A stretch of DNA of 64,000 nt from Anastatus disparis (lineage: Eukaryota; Arthropoda; Insecta; Hymenoptera; Eupelmidae): assembly GCA_017163975.1 (NCBI GenBank), contig JAFFSR010000021.1, forward strand, positions 1,664,501-1,728,500, given 5' to 3'. The position numbers and the translations under genes are program-made. The notes beneath the pieces were generated by a model. The model had not been told where the DNA came from, did no database searches, and saw only the letters and a list, made by a program, of their open reading frames with translations. Below, piece after piece: positions 23,981-34,194 of the stretch (position 1 is its first letter; the number at the start of each line of letters is the position of its first letter).

Positions 23981-25003
23981 TTATTTTTTATCCTTGGCCT
24001 TAGCTAAGACCCGAAGCTTCAACTGATGCAAGGAAGCAGGCAAATACTCATTAATATTTATCACAGCAGATGTCAGGGACTCAACAACCTTGATATCAGG
24101 AGACAGACAATCGCTTATCCTAGCAGAATGGAGTTTTCCTAATTTTATTTTAGCATCAATCACAGCACGAGCCAATGAGGTGCTCCTTATGGTAACAAGC
24201 AAAGGCACAGTAGATGGACGATCCCGCTTCTGCGCAGACTCCGACCCTGCATCAGCAGGAACGCTCTGATCAGTGGTTACAGCTATCGAAGCACGCTTAA
24301 ATGGTCGAACCGATGCAATGTCATCCTTAGAAAAGGAAGAATCAAGCATGGACAGCACAGCAAAGACAGCAGTTTTGAGATCTTTTACCTCATCCGGCAC
24401 GAATCCACCAATAACCAAATCAGAAGATCTACGAAGACACAACTGCTGGGTCTTCAAAGCATCACACTCACGTGATAATGACTCATTACGTCTGTCCAAC
24501 TCCTGAATTCTAGCAGATAATGGCTTAACAGATGATACGTTGGATTCAGCAGCACGCAGATTATCAATCTTTAACCTCAGCTCCAACTGCTCACTACAAA
24601 CACGGTCAAGCTTAGCCTCACTTGCACAAATTCTAGCCTCATTCGCAGTAAAACGCTCCTCAAATTTAGCTGTGATCACGTCCATACAAGACTCAAGCGC
24701 TGAAAATCTATCATCAAGCGATGTAACTTGAGAGCCAACCGCAACAATATTAGTGTCCATAGTTTCAAGCTTAGTGTGGAGATTTTCCAATTTGCTAATT
24801 CTTTCCAGTATCGAAGCAAGAGCATCACTCGATTGCACAGCAGATGGACGTGGTGTAGGAGTAGGCGTCCTTGACAGAGATGGAGAAGAGACCGAATAAT
24901 CAAGCAGAGATCCAACTGAACCGGATCGCGAGCGAACACAGGCAGTATTTGCGGCCGCCACGCAACCATTGCATACTTTAATTTTCTTATTTTCCTGATC
25001 CAT
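23981..25003 (-). CDS. LINE ORF1 (gag-like nucleic-acid-binding protein)
   Basis: An intact frame of 340 codons starts MDQENKKIKVCNGC and lies 146 bp upstream of ORF2. After a Ser/Pro-rich segment (residues about 25-60) comes a heptad-like stretch with ISKLENLHTKLETMDTN and VTSLDDRFSALE, compatible with a coiled coil (about 65-195). It ends with a C-terminal block (LVIGGFVPDE, VRPFKR, PLLVTIRSTSLARAVIDAK, LKLRVLAKAKDKK) of the kind found in ORF1 proteins of CR1/Jockey-like LINEs. ORF1 proteins bind element RNA to form the ribonucleoprotein. The two N-terminal cysteines (CNGC) are too few for a full zinc knuckle. The start is the first ATG after upstream stops. Function is inferred from position and composition. 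Confidence 0.75.
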   Translation of the reverse strand: MDQENKKIKVCNGCVAAANTACVRSRSGSVGSLLDYSVSSPSLSRTPTPTPRPSAVQSSDALASILERISKLENLHTKLETMDTNIVAVGSQVTSLDDRFSALESCMDVITAKFEERFTANEARICASEAKLDRVCSEQLELRLKIDNLRAAESNVSSVKPLSARIQELDRRNESLSRECDALKTQQLCLRRSSDLVIGGFVPDEVKDLKTAVFAVLSMLDSSFSKDDIASVRPFKRASIAVTTDQSVPADAGSESAQKRDRPSTVPLLVTIRSTSLARAVIDAKIKLGKLHSARISDCLSPDIKVVESLTSAVININEYLPASLHQLKLRVLAKAKDKK

Positions 25004-25015
25004 AACTATAACTAA

Positions 25016-26140
25016 AAAAGTGTTAATATTAAAATATAAATAAAAATGAAAATATATTTTATTATAGATTCATAGTCAACAATTTAAACATGTTAATGTA
25101 GGACGCTAATGAAAATCAATATGTAGAATGAATTTCAAAACGATCAACATTATATGTATTTATTACGGTTATCGAGAGATGTTCGAAATTCAATAAATGC
25201 AGCAGATGCAGAAAAAGAAAATTTTCAGAAAAGTGTAAACAGTTATTAAAATGATGAAAAATTTTAAAAAATTAATAAATTAATAGAAAATTTTAATTTT
25301 CTAAATTATAGTAATTATTTTCCCACTTGAGAAAATAAAGATGAATTTTTTTAATTTAAAACAAAAAAATCAATAGTATATCGTTTAGAAAATAATATTA
25401 GGCCAAATTTGGAATATTTTAAAAATAATAAAATTTATAATAAACATTTATTAATTTTAGCAAATATGTTATATGATTTATATTTTTAAGTTCTAATTTA
25501 ATGTTTTGTCAGTTAATTCAATTCTTTAAATTTTTCATGTATTTATATTAAAATAAAACATAAAATATTTCATTCTTTCAAGACTAAATATAATTTTCTA
25601 ATATGTACATTTTGGTTTTATAGATTAGACCTGATTTTTCAATATTTTCCGGAATATTTTTTGTATTTCTTAATTATAATTTATTAAGAAAATTAATTCT
25701 TTATATATTATAATTATTTTAAAAAATATTCTGTTTCACGTTAAAAAATTGGGGACACCATATAAAAAAAACATGCGTATTTGTCTTTAGTGCAACAGAG
25801 AAAGTAATACTAAAGAATGATAAATACATATGCTCACGTCGGCTCTATCTCGCGCTGCATCTTTCGCTTTGCAACAATATTTTAGACTTTTCAAACATGG
25901 TTAGCATAAATAATTATTCTACATATATATGGCTAGAGTTATTGACGACATTTGGGGTATATTATTGTTTTAGTAAATTGTAAATCACTGGGTAAAAATT
26001 ATTTTATATTTTTCTCTCACCTGACTGCAGTGCTTCCATGCAAAAAATAGTCCCAACCGTCTCTCAAATATGAACTTTATTTTGATATTAATTATCTGTT
26101 TATTTCAAAGTTAGAATTATATATTATTTATTATATAATT
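25016..26140. other. AT-rich DNA, no gene seen
   Basis: Upstream of the LINE. No credible frame, repeat or RNA motif; one GC-richer patch near 25830-25870. Confidence 0.5.
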
Positions 26141-26141
26141 A

Positions 26142-26397
26142 TACAGTGGGACCTCGATAACTTGCCGCGCACGGCGCTGTAGGGGAACAAAATTTTCAGA
26201 AAAGGCTAGTTACTGTGAAACCCCTCTATTGACAAGCGCGCTATATCTTTCTCTTTCTATCTTACTCTTTGGGCGAAGAGGCGTGGTTAAGATATATGCA
26301 TATAAAAGGTAGTGGGGGCCGATGTTCGTTCGCGTATGGACGAGAAAAGGCTCTCATGGCAAGTTATACAGCGGCTAGCTATCCCGGTCCCAGTGTA
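26142..26397. mobile_element. pogo-like MITE with TA target duplication
   Basis: Element 26144-26395 (252 bp) begins CAGTGGGACCTCGATAACTTG. The reverse complement of its right end begins CACTGGGACCGGGATAGCTA. TA flanks both sides. CAGTGGGACC ends with a TA duplication are typical of pogo/Tigger-type non-autonomous elements. Internal GC content is higher than in the surroundings. No coding capacity. Confidence 0.75.
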
Positions 26398-27240
26398 ATA
26401 GAATTATGTTCATAAAAGTACAAATATTTTGAACTATGAATTTTTTAAGTTTATCACAAATATAGTTGATTAGATTGAATAATGAACAAAGATATTATAT
26501 CTAACATAACGAAAGAGAAATCCAAGAACATAAGGAAAAAAGAAGGTACATGAAATTTACATAAAAAATTATTTAGGAAATAGTATGCTTTTCTAAAAAC
26601 AATACTCCATTTTAAATATTTTTATGAATTTAATTGATAAATGTTTATTTTTTCAGATAACAATTTTAAAAGATGTTTTTCATAGAATTCCCTAAATTTA
26701 TCATTGAATTAAGGTAAATCATCAGATAAATTAATACTTAGAACACGTAAGTAAACAATTTTTCAAGTTTTGTTGGATTACAGTGTTGCGTAATTGCCAA
26801 ATTAATTACACTAATATTTTAGAATATAGTTATTTTAAATTTGTATCTTTACTTTTTTACTATGATCAATGCTGATTTTAATATATTTTTACATCATGCA
26901 TATTTCATTGTAAGAGTCTTTTTCACTTGTTCAACTTGTAGTCATGAACAAACAGAATTAATCCTTCTCTAACTCCATTATAATAAATACTTTTATAGCA
27001 CGCTGTGTCCTAAATCCGCAATGAAACACACAGCTGCCTGCCACTTAAGTTGCCTATTAATGCACACTATGTTCGGCAAATTTCATGCTATACAATAATG
27101 TGCTACCAAAGTCATACATATAATAACGTTTTTATTTTGATGAGAAATTTGTGGCTATTGACAATTATACATAAATAAACAAGGTGTAGATTATTGTGAC
27201 TCTTTTATATTAACATTTTTTAAATAGATAGATACGTGGG
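26398..27240. other. AT-rich DNA, no gene seen
   Basis: No frame above background and no recognised repeat. Confidence 0.5.
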
Positions 27241-27445
27241 CTTACTCACCTACAGCCTGTTTTGGCCTAGTAGGTGCTTTTTTAACCTTTTTGTTATATA
27301 CCTTTTGAATTCGATGATGCGAAACTTTCGAGCGGGTCTTTATAACCAGATCTCTATCTCAGGCTGAGATCTGAAGGTTACTACGACGAGCTCTAACATC
27401 ACCTGGTAATCGAAAATTGTTTTTGGAGTTTATGTCACATTCCGT

Positions 27446-28093
27446 ATGCTTAAACACCGAAAACATTCATCTCTTACCAATCCACACTTTGTTGTTAATT
27501 GTTGCATTCTTATTAAAAACTATTATTCCGTTGATTTTATTAAAAAATATGTCAGAAAAAGAATCCATAAATTAAATAATATTAGTACTAATAATACAAA
27601 AATTGACAATAATAATTTCAATAAAAGAACAGTTGTATTTCCATATATTAAAGACTTAAATGTTGATTTTAATAGAATTTTAAAGCGTTCTAATTTTAAA
27701 ATTGTTTTTAAAAATGCACATAAACTCAAATTTATAAACCTTTGTAAAGACAGAGATAAGCTAGAAGAAAATAAAAACGTCGTCTATAAAATATCTTGTA
27801 ACTAGTGTGATTATACGTATACGTTGGGCAGACTAGCAGGATAATAATTAAGCATAAGCGAGATGAAAAAAATATGAATAAAAAATCAGCTTTAGTCATA
27901 CATATCTGTGAAACTAAACACTATTGACTTCAAAAAAGTTACTATCGTTAGCAGAAAATTATATAAGAAAGAAAGAGAATTTCTAGAAATGTTAAATATT
28001 TATTTTTGTAATAAAACGATGAATAGAGTCACAGACACACAGTTTCTTAAAAAAACGTACAAAGATACTGTCAACTTTATCAAATTATTATAA
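27446..28093 (+). pseudogene. Penelope-like element, C-terminal GIY-YIG endonuclease relic
   Basis: 27446-27805 encodes DFIKKYVRKRIHKLN, a linker, TVVFPYIKDLNVDFNRILKR, FKIVFKNAHKLKF and ENKNVVYKISCN then a stop. The next frames give CDYTYT, then KHKRDEKNMNKKSALVIHIC, ETKHY, and DFKKVTIVSRKLYKKEREF, LEMLNIYF, TMNRVTDT. These follow the order of the Penelope-like reverse transcriptase C-terminus: linker, VvYkI.C..C...Y.GqT, RikeH, hA....H.fdf....il. At least one stop and two frameshifts are present, and the YxGQT motif is corrupted. The upstream reverse transcriptase is missing; 27240-27445 has no recognisable coding. Confidence 0.75.
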
Positions 28094-28157
28094 GTTTAGA
28101 ACATTTTAGCATCGTATATTATTATAAGTTCATTTCTAAAATTTTTAAAAATTATAA

Positions 28158-28245
28158 CCGTGGGTGTGTGTGTGTGTGAGTGTGTGCGTGGGTGTGTGGG
28201 TGTGTGTGTGTGCGTCGGTGCGTGGGTGCGTGGGTGCGTGCGTGC
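28158..28245. repeat. (TG)n-type microsatellite
   Basis: TGTGTG with GCGTGGG interruptions, about 88 bp, abutting foldback element B. Confidence 0.95.
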
Positions 28246-28247
28246 GT

Positions 28248-29417
28248 ATGTCACCGAAAGCTTCCGTAAATTATTCATGAAATATTTCAGTGAAAGCTGA
28301 CTGGAAGCTTTTGTAAATTTTTCATAGAATACTTGATTGGAAGCTTACTGAAAGTTTCCTTAAATTATTCATGAAATATTTCAGTGAAATATTAAATAAG
28401 TGATGAACTAATATTTCTTTGAAATATTTCAGTTTACGAATATTAAATAATTCATTGAAATATTTCTGTAATATTGCTGGAACATTTTGTTTTATTTTAA
28501 AAATTTTTGAATCAGACATTGAAATATTCAAGTAAGTTGTTACATTATTTCTTGAAATGTTTTAAATTAATATTTCTCAAATTTTTCAAGAAACATGACA
28601 TGAAATATTCCTGTTATATTTGAAAAATATTTCATGAAGTATTTGAAAAAATGTTTGAACATAACACTGAAATATTGAAGAAATATTACTGCACTATTTC
28701 TTAAAATATTTTAAATCAATAATTCGCAAATTTTTCAAGAAATATTTCATGAAATATTTTTGTAATATTCCAGAAATATTTCATGAAGTATTCCAAAAAA
28801 TTTATGAATTTAACCGTAAAATATTGGAGAAATATTGTCTAAATATTTGTAGTTATCTTGCGTGTGTAGCAATTCTTCCATCTTGCCAGCAGGTAGCTAC
28901 TTGATTATATTTTCATGTGATCGTAAATGCGGTTGACAAACTCTCGCAAGTGGTGGGACGATCTCTTGTTTAGTATATAAGACCGAAAATTCTTGATACA
29001 AATAAATGAGCGCTTAAATTCTGAATACCATATAAATGTATAGGTATCTAATATGGTTTGAGATGCAACTCTTACAAAATCAAAAATAATATCTGATAAA
29101 ATCTTTCACCAATATTACAAATCAATATTTCATGAAAGATTTTAGAAATATTTCAGAAACATTTCTTGAAAGATTCATAATCTTCCATGAATCTTTCGAT
29201 CAAATGTTGCTGGAATCTTTTAACAATATTACAAATTAATATTTCACAAAATCATGAAAGAATATTACAGAAACATTACATGAAATATTTCAAATCAATC
29301 TTCTAGGCGGACATATCAATATTTCAGAAACATTTCATATCAATATTTCTGTGTTATTCCGAATCTTTCAATGAAATATTTCAGAAACATTTCAGAAATA
29401 TTTCATGCTATGTGGGG
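28248..29417. mobile_element. Foldback element B of the CCCCACATAGCA family
   Basis: The right end, reverse-complemented, reads CCCCACATAGCATGAAATATT. The left end begins CACCGAAAGCTTCCG directly after the TG microsatellite, matching the CACCGAAGCTTCC of element A but with its outermost bases replaced. The body is packed with GAAATATTTC/AATATTTCATGAAATATT palindromes instead of GGAAGCTTCC. No coding capacity. Confidence 0.6.
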
Positions 29418-29432
29418 AGTTATATAAAAAAG

Positions 29433-29540
29433 GACGTCATTGTTATTAAAAAATGACGTCATTTTTCGTTAACTTGTAACATACTAAACGACGTCATTTT
29501 TTGTTCTAATCCCTAACATACTAAATGACGTTATTTAAAA
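29433..29540. repeat. Cluster of ATGACGTCAT palindromes
   Basis: GACGTCAT occurs at about 29435, 29453, 29491 and (as GACGTTAT) 29526, two of them as AATGACGTCATTTTT. The TGACGTCA core equals the CRE/AP-1-like consensus, but no gene is nearby. It may be part of a simple tandem repeat. Confidence 0.5.
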
Positions 29541-29769
29541 CGCCTTTTGGTGTGTCAAGTAATGTATTGGGAAAATATTGTATAAGATATAATAAAAAAT
29601 TGAATGGAAAAGGACTCGTTTTTTGTTATTGCAATAAACTCATTTTCGTTAAAAAAAATTACCTAATTTTTATAACAATTATCTCATTTTTATAAAAATG
29701 TCTTTTTGGTGTAGCTATAGCGTCATTAACATTGTTTTTTATTAACTGACAAACGAGGATAAGCCATAT

Positions 29770-29806
29770 TTATAAGTGCTAGTGTAGTGTCCGTTTTACA
29801 TCCATT
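29770..29806. mobile_element. Terminal scrap of the GGGGATGTAAAA MITE family
   Basis: TATAAGTGCTAGTGTAGTGTCCGTTTTACATCC matches the right terminus of the MITE ending at 3051; only about 37 bp are preserved. Confidence 0.6.
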
Positions 29807-29829
29807 CAAAATAATAATTCCTAATTCAT

Positions 29830-30626
29830 TAGTTTACTGATGGAATCTTCCATGGAATGTTTACAAAAGCTTCCTGAAGCCTTCGGCTGGAATATTTTAG
29901 TTAAAAATTTCCAATATTTAGCAGCAAGGTAAATGCAGTCTTCCTTAGAGCTTCCTTGGGTCTTTTCCTGCAATAATTCATCACTCTTCCAACAGAATCT
30001 TCCTTGCAAGGTTTACGGAAGCTTCCAGGATACTCGAACCGGAATATTTCAGTGAAAATCTTCAATATTTCGCTGAAAGGTAAACGGAGTCTTCCATTCA
30101 AGCTTCCATGAAATCTTTCGGTGCAATGATTCATCAATCTTTCAACGGAATCTTCCTTGGGAGGTTTACGGAAGCTTTTAGGAGCCTTCCACTGAAATGT
30201 TTCAATGACGATTTCCAATATTTTGCTGAAAGGTAAACAGAGTCTCCCATTTAAGCTTCCATGAAATCTTTTGGTGCAATAATGCATCAATCTTCCAACG
30301 GAATCTTTCTTGGAAGGTTTACGGAATCTTCCAGGAGACTTAAGTCGGAATATTCCAGTGAAAATTCCCAACATTTCCCCGAAAGAAAAACGGAGTCTTC
30401 TATAAAGCTTCCATGAAATCTTTCGGTGCAATAATTCATCAATCTTCCAACGGAATCTCCCTTGGAAGGTTTACGGAGGCTTCCAGGGGTTCTTCGTAGA
30501 AAGTTTCCTTTGCAATATTTGAAAAATATTTCTGTTTTCTTCCATAAAGCTTCTATACATATTTCAATGAAATATTCCATTGGAATATTTCGGAATATTT
30601 CAATGATATCTTTCATGCTGTGTGGG
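29830..30626. mobile_element. Foldback-family element C (half element), about 170-bp tandem repeats
   Basis: The right end, reverse-complemented, reads CCCACACAGCATGAAAG, a variant of the CCCCACATAGCA terminus. The body holds tandem units with ATCTTCCAACGGAATCTTCC and TTGGAAGGTTTACGGAAGCT near 29985, 30152, 30295 and 30445. Minus-strand frames of up to 176 codons through it are translated repeats. Confidence 0.65.
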
Positions 30627-31055
30627 TATTTCATTTACATTGAAAAAGATTTTCAATTGAAACCACAAAAAATAATTCTGCTCAACAACTATAGTTCAGT
30701 AATAATCTCTTCTAATAATCCTAATAATAACGAGTATTATTACTACTTTTAAACTAATGATGAGTGCTTATTTTTTAGTCTACATGATTTTCTTAGTTAT
30801 TTAGTACAAAATGGTAAATTCATTTTAAAAAAATCTAAAATTATTTGGTAATGAGTATTAATTTAATCAGATCTTATACTTTATTAATTTTATATTTAAA
30901 TAGATTTCATTTGAATTGAAAAAGCTTTTTAATTGAAACCACAAGAAATAATTCTGCTCAATAACTGTAGTTCAGTAACTCTTCTAATATTCCTAATATT
31001 AACGAGTATTAATACTGCTTTTAAACTAATGATGAGTGCTTTTTTCGTTCTCTTT
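30626..31055. repeat. Direct duplication, about 280 bp apart
   Basis: A block with TTTTCAATTGAAACCACAAA, AATAATTCTGCTCAACAACT and AAACTAATGATGAGTGCTT occurs at about 30626-30772 and again at about 30906-31045 with moderate divergence. Confidence 0.8.
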
Positions 31056-31077
31056 AATTGTATTATTAAAGCTGTGT

Positions 31078-31349
31078 TTACATTTTGTTGCTAAAGCTAC
31101 GGTCAAACGTTTTTCCATCAGGTTTAACAGTTTTTTCATTGTACGAAATCAAGCAAACTCTTATCTGAGTATCATTTAAGAACTTTTTAAATTCAACTAC
31201 TAAATTCTTATAATCATTATGATAAACGAAAAATAAAGATATGAACATACCTCTATGTACTAATTCTTCGAAATTGCTGACAACTAGGCCTTTCCGCACA
31301 TTACGCCAACTGTCCCATATTTTAAATGGTCTCTTGCTACGTAACTCCT
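31078..31349 (-). CDS. Unrecognised candidate terminal exon
   Basis: On the minus strand a pyrimidine-rich TATTTTTTCTCTTAG acceptor-like site is followed by an open frame from about 31348 to a stop at 31078. It encodes ELRSKRPFKIWDSWRNV, then RKGLVVSNFEELVHRG, FFVYHNDYKNLVVEFKKFLN and YNEKTVKPDGKTFDRSF. The composition is protein-like rather than repetitive. No family is recognised. It could be the last exon of a host gene or a fragment of an unidentified transposon. No upstream exon was located. Confidence 0.3.
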
Positions 31350-32550
31350 AAGAGAAAAAATATTATAATAAATTTTTATTAAATCTATACAAAATTAGAA
31401 TTTTCGGCTATGGATATCATAAAATTGTATTCACTTTTAGGGATTTTATGAAAATATATGAAAACAATTTTTTACTTTGAAACTGGTATAAACCTGATGT
31501 GTAAACATCATATATAAAATTGAATTCAAAGATGTTGCCCTGTTGTTCTTAAATAAGCTGTTAGAATCGACCTTTCATCTTGCCTTTATAAGGGTATATC
31601 CTATCTATTGAGAATAATCATATGTTTTTTTAACGCTTTTAAACTACGTCATTGAATGACGTAAGAAAGTATGTATTTTGTTACATCTTTTAGAACGTTT
31701 TCCACGTAATATTTTTTTCTAAATGCGTCATATTTTTACGCGGGAAAAAATTTCATAGAGTAATTACACCAACTTCCCAATTAACTCTAGAATTTCTCTT
31801 ACATATAGTACACATCAGTTTAGAGTAACAACTATAAACCTTTGCTGTACTCACTGCACCAATCTCACTCGATAACTGCGCACATAGGGCCTTAACGGTC
31901 AGAAAGTTGAGCAAACATGACAATAAAAACTGGTAACAGGGTTTCATTTATTATCACAAAATATACTAAAATTTACTTGATGAAAGTCTGCGAAACGAGG
32001 ATGCTCATTTTTTACCCAGGTTTTCATTTTTTACGTGTTTATGTTGCATTTTAAAAATAGCTATTACCGCATATTCATTGTTAAAATATGTAAGCTAAAA
32101 CTAGTAAGTAATTGTAATATAAACCTTTAACTTATTTTAATTTCATTTTTAATCTCATTAAATGTCAATTGTAAAGTTTAAAATACAAATGAAAACTTAA
32201 TAATTTTAAAGAAAATAATGTTCTCCAATAGTGAAGAATATAAGCGTGAATGTAAACAAAACGACTACCTTCATGTATATAAGTATAAGAACGTTAAAAC
32301 AGTAAAACATAAACAAACCACTTATTTGAATAATATTAGTCCTTATAATAATCAGAAGTTTTGCTCAAGTTAGTTTGATATGTGTATCTGAGAAATACGC
32401 ATTATAATAGTTTGTCAGAATCAATTATTTATTTATTCAGTTTTGAAATATCAATGAATGACAATCAAGTTTATTTATTCGTACAGACTTTTGTTTGTTT
32501 CATTGTTTCCGTTTTAATTTGAAAATACCGCTTGAATTAAACTACGGAGA
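31350..32550. other. AT-rich DNA, no gene seen
   Basis: Only short frames (for example 31753-31947 minus) with no recognisable motif. Confidence 0.45.
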
Positions 32551-32554
32551 AAAT

Positions 32555-34190
32555 AGAAAAAAAATTGCGCTGTTTGTGGTAATAAAATAGTTCTTGGGAA
32601 AAAAAATTATTTAATAAATAGAAAATGTAGTGGTTTGATCAAAAACTTAATACATGAAAAATTTTCAATATGCAAGAATAAGTTTCCATTAGGTATCTGT
32701 GTAGGAGCGCGGTGGCGTAACGGATAGAGCTCTTGCCTTCAACGTGGTGGGCACGGGTTCGAATCCTGGCCAGAGAGGCTATTCAAGTAGCGATACATAT
32801 GTATGTATCGTGACGATATGTATGGGAAAAAGATTAAAAGGTATGCGCGCGCATACATACAGCGTGATACATACATATGTATCACTGCTTGAATAGCCCC
32901 TCAGGCACCTCTGACTTTTTTTCGAAAGAAAATTAGTGTATGTGCTAACCATATCACGACTCTTAAAAAATCCGACCTCATTGAGTATCGGTTGATTGTT
33001 GGTCACAAAAGTGGCTAACTATTCATCGGTAGTCAAAGTTTTCGGTATGGTGGGTCTGACGGTCTAGCCTGATGTAATGTGTTAAACGTGTACCGGGCTG
33101 GACTCCCTCGACTTTACCATATGAAAAGGTTAATCATATAGAGAATGAAATCTTTTATATATTAATCTTTTAAAAAAAAAAAAAAAAAAAATTAGATATA
33201 TGTGTTACTTGTAGACAAACCTTGAGTGAATATGATGAAGGACAGAAGAAAATGCCTCTACCCACAATGCCTAATTATAGTGATATTCAATTTATACTAA
33301 TAAAAAATACGAGAAACCTTAATAGTGATGTTCAGCGTTGTAACCGTTACATATGCATTACAGCAAGCAATACTGTTTAAAAAAAAAATTTTTTTTAATT
33401 AGGAATGACTTGGTCCAATATTTCGAATAAAATCACTTCTGAAAATGGAATGTACGGTAAACATAAAAAATCAATACTTCACAGGCTTTATCTTCTGCCA
33501 ATAAAGATTTTGAGAAATAAATTGAAAATTTAGAAGAAATTATTAAACTTTGTGAGAAATGTTTACAAGAAAGGTATAAGTCATAAGTGTTACAATATAC
33601 ACGGGTAAAAAATTTCGATTTTAGATGACGATTATTGGTGAAAAAAAATTCCAACAGCAGCTTATCCAGAAACATTAATATAATCGATATCAACTTGAAT
33701 CTAAATCCAATTTGTTCCATTTCTCAAGATATCCCTAAAAAATTGTTAAAATGCATACGAATTAAAAAAAATCTTAAATTATTACTATAAGAACATATTA
33801 GGAGAAAATATATGTATATTATGAAAATATGAATGAAGATATTATATCCTAATTGCGCTTTATGAGACCAAATTTGGGTGAAATTGATCGAAAAAAATTG
33901 ATCGAAAAATTGAAACAAGCCAACCTTGTATACCTTACGTTTAAATTAATTACATATAATTTTCTAATTTTTATAGATGTATTTAATGAACGCAAACAGA
34001 AAGTTTATAGAACACTTTATGATAAACTTGGGTTAAAAGTTGATTTATGCTTACAAGGGCACGGAACAAAGAACGCTGGCAATATAGTCCGGAAATGTTA
34101 CATCTAACCAAAATTATTCGCAAATTGCCTGAACTTAGTTATACATTTTGTTAGAAATATTTCCAAAATTTTATTGATTTCAAAGTCTAA
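32555..34190 (+). pseudogene. Decayed zinc-domain transposon protein, split by a SINE
   Basis: Before the SINE the plus strand reads CAVCGNKIVLGKKNYL, LIKNLIHEKF and KFPLGIC. After it the same protein resumes as CVTCRQTLSEYDEG, KMPLPTMPNYSDI and CNRYICITAS. The CxxC - CxxC - YIC spacing, with a basic proline-containing segment, resembles the N-terminal zinc-binding domain of a class of arthropod transposon proteins. At 33880-34110 the frame yields KKLIEKLKQAN, FNERKQKVYRTLYDKLGLKV and GHGTKNAGNIVRK. The last resembles the GyGtsNdGNtaRr motif I recall from the central part of such proteins. Stops and frameshifts are frequent. The exact superfamily is not established from sequence alone. Confidence 0.55.
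32688..33205 (+). mobile_element. tRNA-headed SINE with poly(A) tail and target-site duplications
   Basis: The body (about 32703-33190) starts with a tRNA-like head carrying a polymerase III box A (TGGCGTAACGG, 32713-32723) and box B (GGTTCGAATCC, 32756-32766), and ends in about 19 A. Flanking duplications are ATTAGGTATCTGTGT (32688-32702) and ATTAGATATATGTGT (33191-33205), 13 of 15 identical. The head does not close an acceptor stem, so it is not a functional tRNA gene. The body has a hairpin with GATACATATGTATC words and GCGCGCATACATAC. It interrupts a transposon gene, whose translation is continuous when the insert is removed. Confidence 0.85.
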
Positions 34191-34194
34191 AAAG

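Larger units (their letters stand above)
20280..25015 (-). mobile_element. Non-LTR retrotransposon (LINE, Jockey/CR1-like), nearly full length
   Basis: The order 5'-ORF1 (23981-25003), ORF2 (20501-23834), 3' microsatellite tail is that of a two-ORF LINE with an AP-endonuclease. It is interrupted by a MITE at 22675-23055 and inactivated by four stop codons in ORF2. Assignment to the Jockey superfamily rests on the AP endonuclease plus reverse transcriptase layout and the absence of an RNase H segment; the clade is uncertain. Confidence 0.85.

Noticed and set aside
22202..24731. Plus-strand frames across the LINE (22202-22513, 23508-23759, 24273-24506, 24540-24731)
   Set aside because: Antisense shadows of the LINE ORF1 and ORF2.
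27350..27400. A hammerhead ribozyme, as found in Penelope-like element repeats
   Set aside because: I could not find the conserved CUGAUGA and GAAA core in the right order.
28244..30630. A CRISPR array, because of regularly repeated short palindromes
   Set aside because: Repeats are variable, spacers are not unique, no cas genes are present and the genome is eukaryotic.
29821..30634. Minus-strand frames of 115-176 codons with repeated MNYCTERFHGS-like phrases
   Set aside because: Translated tandem repeats of foldback element C; no stop-free constraint beyond the repeat unit.
32703..32780. A functional tRNA gene
   Set aside because: Box A and box B are present, but the acceptor stem does not pair and a SINE body with poly(A) tail and duplications follows.
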